This document shows positions 1-4,240 of a DNA stretch of 6,110 bases, in pieces. The DNA is taken from the NCBI GenBank assembly GCA_023135215.1, contig JAGLTP010000535.1:1-6110 (forward strand), read 5' to 3'. The DNA is from Candidatus Heimdallarchaeota archaeon (lineage in GTDB: Archaea; Asgardarchaeota; Heimdallarchaeia; Heimdallarchaeales; Heimdallarchaeaceae). The notes below the pieces were generated by a model. The model searched no databases. It was not told the DNA's origin and saw only the letters and a program-made list of their open reading frames with translations. Within the stretch, counting starts at the first letter, position 1. Every line of letters begins with the position of its first letter. The translations under genes were made by a program, and so were the position numbers.

Positions 1-78
1 TATTGCTTGTGTTTTGATTAATAAAAAACAAAGAACTATTCCAATTACGAAAATTCCCAATTTTAATTTCTTTTTCAT
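1..78 (-). CDS. Partial gene: N-terminus of a secreted or membrane-anchored protein
   Basis: The minus strand reads from an ATG at 78 for 26 codons to the window edge without a stop. The peptide begins MKKKLKLGIFVIGIVLCFLL: a basic n-region (KKKLK) followed by a hydrophobic core of about 15 residues, then I-K-T-Q-A-I. This is a textbook signal peptide or uncleaved signal anchor. T-Q-A at residues 23-25 could serve a type I signal peptidase, and the Cys at residue 17 is not in a proper lipobox (no small residue before it). An in-frame GTG at 87 follows directly on a TGA stop at 88-90, so the start is either ATG 78 (preferred, since the KKK stretch follows it) or GTG 87. The rest of the protein is outside the window and its function is unknown. 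Confidence rests on the n-region/h-region pattern only. Confidence 0.6.
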   Translation of the reverse strand, partial: MKKKLKLGIFVIGIVLCFLLIKTQAI

Positions 79-153
79 TTCCTTCACTCAAGGGTATACT
101 AGCTGGATTTTCTTCTCTTTACTAATAAGTTTATCTTCAAATGATGAAATTAG

Positions 154-175
154 AGAATATAGAATAATATATTCT
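154..175. repeat. Perfect 8-base inverted repeat upstream of the partial gene
   Basis: The arms AGAATATA (154-161) and TATATTCT (168-175) are exact reverse complements separated by six bases. The element lies about 76 bases upstream of the minus-strand signal-peptide gene, in the 242-base gap 79-320, where I see no convincing gene. It could be a regulator site or a TATA-containing promoter element. In such AT-rich DNA an 8-base repeat can also arise by chance. Confidence 0.3.
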
Positions 176-277
176 GAGTATGATTTCAAAAATCAAGTTT
201 GTTCTTTTGATATAATTCTTGGTGTACGTGTCACCCAATTAACAGATTATTGTTGAATAGAAAATGCTGAAGAGAGA

Positions 278-300
278 AGTATTGTTAATGCATGAATACT
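278..300 (-). terminator. Possible hairpin after the small IWVPKS gene
   Basis: AGTATT (278-283) and AATACT (295-300) form a perfect six-base stem around an 11-base loop containing ATGCAT. It begins 21 bases past the stop codon of the minus-strand gene at 321-542. No strong oligo-T run follows on the minus strand, so a terminator role is only a possibility. Confidence 0.2.
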
Positions 301-320
301 CAATAAATTTGTAAATGAAG

Positions 321-542
321 TTAGAAAAAACTGTCCAATGCTGATTGTTTCTTCTTTCTTATAAAATCTTTCAGTTCCTTATCTTTCTGATTGATAAACC
401 ATTGTTTGATTCTTTTATCAGGACAAACAACAGATTTAGGAACCCAGATTTCCTTATCTGTGAAATTATCAATTATAGCTAGATAAGCGTTCTCTGTTTC
501 AAGATCAACTTTACCTAACTTATAATTGGAATAATCACTCAT
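321..542 (-). CDS. Small conserved-type protein with an IWVPKS motif, function unknown
   Basis: A 73-residue soluble protein, ATG at 542 and TAA at 321-323. After a short polar N-terminus comes a likely beta-hairpin core, AYLAIIDNFTDKEIWVPKS (residues about 19-37). A basic amphipathic C-terminal half follows (IKQWFINQKDKEL...FIRKKKQS). The pattern of an aliphatic strand, an E-[IV]-W-[IV]-P-K-S strand, then a short linker and a W-plus-basic helix resembles small uncharacterised proteins that I associate with archaeal and phage genomes, but I know of no assigned activity. The basic C-terminus would suit nucleic-acid contact (inference). No signal peptide, membrane segment or Cys pair is present. 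No Shine-Dalgarno sequence precedes the ATG; instead a TATA-like palindrome is centred about 25 bases upstream, which fits leaderless transcription. The coding character (charged, mixed composition, W/P/K motif) makes a chance reading frame unlikely. Confidence 0.65.
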   Translation of the reverse strand: MSDYSNYKLGKVDLETENAYLAIIDNFTDKEIWVPKSVVCPDKRIKQWFINQKDKELKDFIRKKKQSALDSFF

Positions 543-560
543 GTTAAGAGTCTAAAGAGT

Positions 561-574
561 TTTTAATATTAAAA
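561..574 (-). promoter_or_regulatory. TATA-like box for the small IWVPKS gene
   Basis: TTTTAATATTAAAA is a perfect 14-base palindrome centred about 25 bases upstream of the ATG at 542 on the minus strand. Archaeal TATA boxes are centred roughly 26 bases before the transcription start, so transcription would begin at or next to the start codon, matching the missing Shine-Dalgarno sequence. The assignment is by position and composition only. Confidence 0.4.
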
Positions 575-655
575 CAGTTAAGAGGAAAAAAAGCATGATA
601 CAAAATGAAACTTGTTTTAAAATAACTCTTTTCATCTCCTAGGTAAGGGAAAATT

Positions 656-735
656 TTAGTTTTTCTCCATCCAAGTTCTTCCATTCCAATGGATTATTCC
701 TTTTGTTGCTATACCATCGGTTTTTTTCCTTCTGT
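656..735 (-). pseudogene. Remnant of the 3' end of a diacylglycerol-kinase-like gene
   Basis: The minus strand from 718 to the TAA at 656-658 encodes DGIATKGIIHWNGRTWMEKN, matching the last 20 residues of the intact kinase at 3044-4096 at 16 of 20 positions, with the stop codon at the same place. At DNA level about four of five bases match over roughly 75 bases. Further upstream the match (G-K-K-P before D-G) continues only in another frame: the copy has CCGAT where the kinase has CCTGAT, a one-base deletion. Stop codons lie just upstream in both frames and no usable start exists, so it cannot make a protein. Beyond about 735 similarity fades, with perhaps an E-E-L trace near 757-765. Among the 21 codons compared, eight differences are synonymous and four change the residue. 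The copies therefore appear to have diverged while both were translated, which points to a former paralog or a tail carried by another element rather than a recent duplication. Confidence 0.75.
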
Positions 736-799
736 TAGATTATTTTATTGGATTTGAGCTCTTCTAATTCACGTTTTCTTTAGTTTAAGGCACTTTTAA

Positions 800-901
800 T
801 TCAATATTCGAATATATTGTCTAATTTCGAAAATGTTATATGTTCGAAAAATCGATGTTGTTTCGAATATTGGGATTATTTAATAATAGATGAATATTGA
901 A
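800..901. promoter_or_regulatory. Operator-like cluster: four TTCGAA palindromes with GAATATTG repeats
   Basis: TTCGAA occurs at 807-812, 826-831, 843-848 and 862-867, with centre spacings of 19, 17 and 19 bases. The two outer sites carry an exact 11-base inverted repeat, CAATATTCGAA (802-812) against TTCGAATATTG (862-872). The two inner sites share TTCGAAAA in direct orientation. A third GAATATTG lies at 892-899, and GAATATTGAA (892-901) is the exact inverse of TTCAATATTC (800-809). Elsewhere in the window I found TTCGAA only singly inside genes (near 1038 and 3384). The cluster sits immediately upstream of the C45 gene and ends against its TATA-like box, the usual position for an archaeal activator or repressor array. 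Candidate binders are the ArsR-like protein at 2287-2961 or an unlinked factor; neither is shown by sequence. Confidence 0.5.
875..887 (+). promoter_or_regulatory. TATA-like box upstream of the C45 acyltransferase gene
   Basis: ATTATTTAATAAT lies between the last TTCGAA site and the start region of the C45 gene. If it is the TATA box, transcription would start near 905-910, which would leave out most of the AAGGTGG Shine-Dalgarno-like sequence (900-906). Either a more upstream AT-rich box (for example around 811-819) is used or the transcript is nearly leaderless. The call is therefore tentative. Confidence 0.3.
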
Positions 902-912
902 GGTGGTATGAG

Positions 913-2178
913 TTGAAATATACAGAAAAATTGTTAACAAGAAGTAAAGAACACTTGATGAATGTTAGATATGCGTATCTTGAAGGAACAAATAGAGAAA
1001 TAGGAAAAAAGCTAGCAGAGATGATAATAAAAAATCATTCGAATTCAAATGAAGCGACAAAATCAGATGATATTAGTATTTCTAAACAACGTATGAATTA
1101 TTTCACACATAATTATCCTCTAATAGTTGAACGTGCTAAAGGAGTAGCTGATTCGTTTGGAATTGAGTATGAAAATCCACTTTACGATTGCTTTTCACTT
1201 CCATACAATCAACTGGATATGAGTAAGGAATTTGGATGCTCATCTATTTATTTCCCTCCAACTTCAACAAGATCAAACACAGGAATATTAAGTCGAAATT
1301 ATGATTTTGTGAGGGTGTCCAATTTTGAATTATTCGGATTACAAATACCAGAAGAGATGAAGAATGTTAGACCAATAATGGGTGATCCATATATCTTAAA
1401 GATATATCCCGAGGATGGAGGTTATGCTTCGCTTTACATTTCAGCATTTGAACATTTATCTGGAGTTTTAGATGGAATAAACTCAGAAGGATTAATGGTT
1501 TGTGTAAATGGCGATGAAATAGCAATGGCACAAAACTCGAATCAAAGGATTACTAATGTTGGAGTTGGTTTTAATGAATTACAAAGTATGAGGTATTTGC
1601 TGGATAATTGTGTATCTGTTGAAGAAGCGAAAAAAGCCTTATTACAAAATAAACACTATTTTACCAATATTCCTTGTCATTATCTTATTGCTGATAGAGA
1701 GGGTAATTCTTTTGTTTTTGAATTTTCACCAGATAGAAGTAATGCACAGGTGTTAGAAAACAAAGGAAAATATCAAATACTAACTAACCATCCACTCTCT
1801 CAATTTTCTAGGAGAAAAATCGTAAGATTTTTACAAAAAACTTTTCCTGAAAAGTTCTCTCTAGTAAAGATAGGAACTAGTTCATTTCAAAGATATAAGC
1901 AGTTAGAAGTATTTTTGAAAGGAAATAACAAGAAATATTCAAAAGAATTCATAAAAAAAACTAATTCAGAGGTTACAACATCTAAAGTTGCTGAATGGAT
2001 ACCTGACATTTTTCGAGAAGAAATAGTAAACAAACCCGGATTTTCTCGAACATTATGGCATAGTTTATATGATGGTAATGAGAGGAGTTTAGAAGTAAAA
2101 TTCTACCTGAAGGAGAACCAAAGAGAAAATGGTAACTTTGATGAAACATTCTCCGAATATTACAAGTTTGAGCTTTAA
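913..2178 (+). CDS. C45-type autoproteolytic acyltransferase / linear amide hydrolase (Ntn fold)
   Basis: A 421-residue protein of the acyl-CoA:6-aminopenicillanate acyltransferase (AAT, peptidase C45) family within the Ntn hydrolases. The N-terminal VRYAYLEGTNREIGKKL (residues 18-34) is the usual opening of this family. G-C-S-S-I at 108-112 marks the expected self-cleavage site: cleavage before Cys109 would free this Cys as N-terminal nucleophile, close to the Gly102-Cys103 site of the fungal enzyme. SRNYDF (127-132) supplies the Arg and Asp expected downstream. GVLDGINSEGL (184-194), N199, LIADREGNSFVFEF (258-271), TNHP (291-294) and the C-terminal LWHSLYD (381-387) are further family landmarks. 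There is no signal peptide, so it is probably cytoplasmic. The substrate (an N-acyl amino acid, peptide or other amide) cannot be read from sequence. The start is TTG 913, with AAGGTGG at 900-906; an ATG at 958 directly before NVRYAYLEG is the alternative and has no Shine-Dalgarno sequence. The gene is convergent with an ArsR-like regulator and follows an operator-like cluster. Confidence 0.85.
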   Translation: MKYTEKLLTRSKEHLMNVRYAYLEGTNREIGKKLAEMIIKNHSNSNEATKSDDISISKQRMNYFTHNYPLIVERAKGVADSFGIEYENPLYDCFSLPYNQLDMSKEFGCSSIYFPPTSTRSNTGILSRNYDFVRVSNFELFGLQIPEEMKNVRPIMGDPYILKIYPEDGGYASLYISAFEHLSGVLDGINSEGLMVCVNGDEIAMAQNSNQRITNVGVGFNELQSMRYLLDNCVSVEEAKKALLQNKHYFTNIPCHYLIADREGNSFVFEFSPDRSNAQVLENKGKYQILTNHPLSQFSRRKIVRFLQKTFPEKFSLVKIGTSSFQRYKQLEVFLKGNNKKYSKEFIKKTNSEVTTSKVAEWIPDIFREEIVNKPGFSRTLWHSLYDGNERSLEVKFYLKENQRENGNFDETFSEYYKFEL

Positions 2179-2248
2179 ATGAGGTGTTAGAATAGCAGGA
2201 ATTTTTCATATGTGGAGTATTTTCCATATTTCAAATGTTTAACTTATT

Positions 2249-2296
2249 AGGAATTGCTACTACAAATAAATGGTAGGTTATTCCTTTTATTTTTTT
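2249..2296 (+). terminator. Hairpin plus T-tract between convergent C45 and ArsR-like genes
   Basis: AGGAAT (2249-2254) pairs with ATTCCT (2280-2285), and inside it CTAC (2257-2260) pairs with GTAG (2273-2276), giving a ten-base stem with a small internal loop and a 12-base terminal loop. TTTTATTTTTTT (2285-2296) follows at once. This resembles an intrinsic terminator for the plus-strand C45 gene. The T-tract runs over the stop codon of the opposing regulator gene. Confidence 0.45.
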
Positions 2297-2961
2297 GAAA
2301 ACTGCTCTTTTAACAATCGTCCAACAGGAAGAATCAGTGAGTATGTAAAAATATCACTTCCCTCTGAAGATTTCGGGAAATCCTTGAGTTTCTTTTTGAT
2401 AGTCTGATTGAATTTGTTCAATTCTTCTTGATAAATTAGAAGAAATCCTTTTGGGAATTGGGTTATATTAAGGAAAAAGTCACTATTTTCCCATAATTTT
2501 AGTTCCAGTTGTTCATAAGTTAAAGAATCAACAGATTTACTCTGTTGTTCAAAATTGCTATCCAGCAGTCTAAGTAATTTAACTATGGATGCAACTAAGG
2601 TTCTTATTGCATTTATTCCATCGCTAAAGTAATCACCACGTTCCCGATCATCCAGATTTTTCAAAAAACTAATATCTTGAAAGATACCTCCAGCTAAGCC
2701 TTCTGGTTTTATAGAGAAATAATGAATTTTGCTACCACTTCTTGTAGTTTCATGTAGAATCTCTAAATCCAGTAATATTTGAATATGATAATGAATAGTT
2801 GATTTACTCCGTCCTAGTAAATCTGACAGGTCATCCAGTGTAAGCTCTTTGTAAATAGATAAGTATGTAATTATACCAAACCTAGTTTCATTGTATAAGC
2901 CTTTCAATTTATCAAAAGATATATCAGTTGTATTTTGCTCATCACTACTATGGTTTTTCAT
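2287..2961 (-). CDS. ArsR-like winged-helix transcriptional regulator
   Basis: A 224-residue DNA-binding protein starting at ATG 2961 (MKNHSSDEQ). Residues about 20-85 form a winged helix: helix NETRFGIITYLS, the LTLDDLSDLLG turn, recognition helix SKSTIHYHIQIL (52-63), then the wing and strand EILHETTRSGSKIHYFSI. This is the ArsR/HTH_20 arrangement common in archaea. The metal-binding Cys motif of classical ArsR is absent, so metal sensing is not suggested. The C-terminal ~120 residues are mostly helical, with charged stretches and a final ILPVGRLLKEQF, probably for dimerisation or ligand sensing; I do not recognise the fold. An in-frame extension back to 3072 exists but overlaps the kinase 3' end and reads low-complexity sequence, so ATG 2961 is chosen. 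The gene lies 82 bases downstream of the kinase on the same strand, with its own TATA-like sequence, and is convergent with the C45 gene. Regulation of the C45 gene is a plausible inference only. Confidence 0.8.
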   Translation of the reverse strand: MKNHSSDEQNTTDISFDKLKGLYNETRFGIITYLSIYKELTLDDLSDLLGRSKSTIHYHIQILLDLEILHETTRSGSKIHYFSIKPEGLAGGIFQDISFLKNLDDRERGDYFSDGINAIRTLVASIVKLLRLLDSNFEQQSKSVDSLTYEQLELKLWENSDFFLNITQFPKGFLLIYQEELNKFNQTIKKKLKDFPKSSEGSDIFTYSLILPVGRLLKEQFSKK

Positions 2962-2970
2962 CTTAACATT

Positions 2971-2986
2971 ATTTATTTTAAAAAAT
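2971..2986 (-). promoter_or_regulatory. TATA-like box for the ArsR-like regulator
   Basis: On the minus strand ATTTTTTAAAATAAAT lies about 10-25 bases upstream of the ATG at 2961. No Shine-Dalgarno sequence precedes the ATG. Together with the T-rich tract after the kinase, this suggests a separate, nearly leaderless transcript rather than simple read-through. The DNA is AT-rich throughout, so confidence is low. Confidence 0.3.
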
Positions 2987-3010
2987 ACTTCATAAACTTG
3001 TTTATTGCCA

Positions 3011-3043
3011 GAATAAAATGAAAAGAAAATAGAAAAAAGTAAA
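3011..3043 (-). terminator. T-rich tract directly after the kinase stop codon
   Basis: Read on the minus strand, the 33 bases following the kinase TAG are almost all pyrimidine, with runs of TTTTTT, TTTT, TTTT and TTTT interrupted by single C or A. Archaeal RNA polymerase commonly terminates at such oligo-T stretches without needing a hairpin, so this is a reasonable terminator for the kinase gene. Confidence 0.45.
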
Positions 3044-4096
3044 CTAGTTCTTTTCCATCCACGTTCGTCCATCCCAATGTGTCATGCCTTTTGTAGCAAC
3101 CCCATCAGGTTTCTTTCCTGCATCAAGTTCTTCATCAGATAACCAGTACATTGATGGATGTTCAGTATTATACAGAATATTGTAAGCTCTTGGCATGATA
3201 TTTACTTCAACATGAGCACTTACATCACCTTCATAGATTTCACCATCATGTTCCATCCCAATTGGACTTTCCAGTTTAACTTCAACTTTCTTTGCATATT
3301 TATACTGTACTCCTTTGAGATTCAAATGTTCTCCTTTGAATATCTTTTGAATACCCAAGAGTGTTTGGAATTTAGTCATATCTTTCGAAATCATTACATC
3401 AAAGAAATCATTCTGAGGATGTGCGTTAACACAAGCTAGCATACCTCCTCCTACTGCTTTACCTATTCCTATAGCAACAAGCATTAGTTTGAAATCCATC
3501 CACTCACCGTCATCCAATCGGATTTCCCCTTTTCTCTGCTTTACTGTAACCAATTTCTTCAATGCCAGAAATGTGTATTTAGATGGACCTTTTATCCAAC
3601 TCATTTCTCCATTCAGATTCCCCAGATTTACTAATGAGGATATCCCAAAGTCAAACATATTTCCAAAGAACACTTCAAACTTTGTATCATGATATTTTAT
3701 TTTGCCTATTGAAGAAGGTGAAACAGCTGTCTTTTCTATTAGAGTTTTTGCAGCATTTTCCGGATCCCAAGGGATTCCCATGTATGTGCACAAGTCGTTT
3801 CCTGTACCAAAGGGAAGCACTCCAAACGCAACACTCTTCCTTTTCTGTTCAGGGAATGACATAATACCATTTATTGCTTCATTAACAACTCCATCTCCAC
3901 TAGCAACAATAATTCTGTTGAATCCGTCATTAATTGCTTGTTTAGTTAGTTCTTGTCCTTGAGCTCTTTTCTCAGTAAAAATAACATCATAATCAATGCC
4001 GCTCTTTTTTATCACAGGTTCAGCTTTTACCCATCTTTTGGAGCAGAGACTAGATCCTGCATTGGGATTGACAATAAATTTCCATTTATCTGACAT
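3044..4096 (-). CDS. Diacylglycerol-kinase-family (DagK/YegS-like) lipid kinase with Trp-rich C-terminal tail
   Basis: A 350-residue enzyme of the DAGK catalytic-domain family, which transfers the ATP gamma-phosphate to a lipid hydroxyl (diacylglycerol, sphingoid or prenyl/archaeal lipid); the substrate here is unknown. FIVNPNAG (7-14) is the first nucleotide-binding motif. SGDGVVNEAING (66-77) corresponds to the usual GGDGT..E...G, with Ser in place of the first Gly and Val in place of Thr. LPFGTGND (94-101) is the third hallmark. GGGM (216-219) with ACVNAHPQNDFFDV (221-234) and DGE (284-286) complete the C-terminal beta-sandwich domain, which ends near NIMPRAYNIL (299-308). Residues about 310-350 are an extra tail rich in aromatic and charged residues, including KKPDGVATKG and HWDGRTW. 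The same tail appears as a decayed copy at 656-735. No membrane segment is seen, so peripheral membrane action is expected. The gene is divergent from the FAD oxidoreductase and starts at ATG 4096 with no clear Shine-Dalgarno sequence. Confidence 0.88.
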   Translation of the reverse strand: MSDKWKFIVNPNAGSSLCSKRWVKAEPVIKKSGIDYDVIFTEKRAQGQELTKQAINDGFNRIIVASGDGVVNEAINGIMSFPEQKRKSVAFGVLPFGTGNDLCTYMGIPWDPENAAKTLIEKTAVSPSSIGKIKYHDTKFEVFFGNMFDFGISSLVNLGNLNGEMSWIKGPSKYTFLALKKLVTVKQRKGEIRLDDGEWMDFKLMLVAIGIGKAVGGGMLACVNAHPQNDFFDVMISKDMTKFQTLLGIQKIFKGEHLNLKGVQYKYAKKVEVKLESPIGMEHDGEIYEGDVSAHVEVNIMPRAYNILYNTEHPSMYWLSDEELDAGKKPDGVATKGMTHWDGRTWMEKN

Positions 4097-4120
4097 AATA
4101 ATGATTGAATAAACTGCTTA

Positions 4121-4130
4121 CAATTAAATG
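4121..4130 (-). promoter_or_regulatory. Possible TATA-like box of the lipid kinase
   Basis: CATTTAATTG on the minus strand is centred about 30 bases before the kinase ATG at 4096, a suitable distance for a very short leader. The 144-base divergent gap holds no other strong element that I can see, and the box is a weak match. Confidence 0.25.
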
Positions 4131-4200
4131 TTTTGAGTTTTTTGAAGCTCTAATGTAAAAATCACAGTTTGTTTTGGAATTAATTTTGATATTTACTAAT

Positions 4201-4210
4201 AGTTATAATC
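4201..4210 (+). promoter_or_regulatory. Possible TATA-like box of the FAD oxidoreductase
   Basis: AGTTATAATC is centred about 35 bases before the ATG at 4241, which would give a leader of around ten bases containing the weak GAGAG at 4231-4235. It is assigned by position and composition only. Confidence 0.25.
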
Positions 4211-4240
4211 TTCTTCTCATATTTTTATTTGAGAGATTTT

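Noticed and set aside
14..256. 80-codon plus-strand reading frame
   Set aside because: It overlaps the signal-peptide gene on the opposite strand; its F- and I-rich, low-complexity product (FNFFFISF) is the antisense of Lys-rich coding sequence and shows no domain.
807..867. CRISPR-like array suggested by repeated TTCGAA
   Set aside because: The repeats are only six to eight bases, spacers are about 11-13 bases, and there is no long repeat unit or cas gene.
826..880. tRNA T-arm suggested by GTTTCGAAT
   Set aside because: No matching stem, anticodon arm or acceptor pairing is present; the TTCGAA belongs to the repeated operator-like cluster.
1982..2227. 81-codon minus-strand reading frame
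   Set aside because: It is antisense to the conserved C-terminus of the C45 enzyme, with no recognisable motif.
2962..3072. N-terminal extension of the ArsR-like regulator to an ATG at 3072
   Set aside because: It would overlap the kinase 3' end and read the T-rich intergenic tract as LLFSIFFSF; the ATG at 2961 with a TATA-like box upstream fits the family start.
3158..3962. Four plus-strand reading frames of 67-93 codons (3158-3439, 3489-3692, 3583-3864, 3702-3962)
   Set aside because: All are antisense to the well-supported lipid kinase, overlap one another, and have no family features.
4229..4240. TTG start adding four residues to the FAD oxidoreductase
   Set aside because: The ATG at 4241 places the first FAD-binding strand at the usual distance from the N-terminus, and there is no Shine-Dalgarno support for the TTG.
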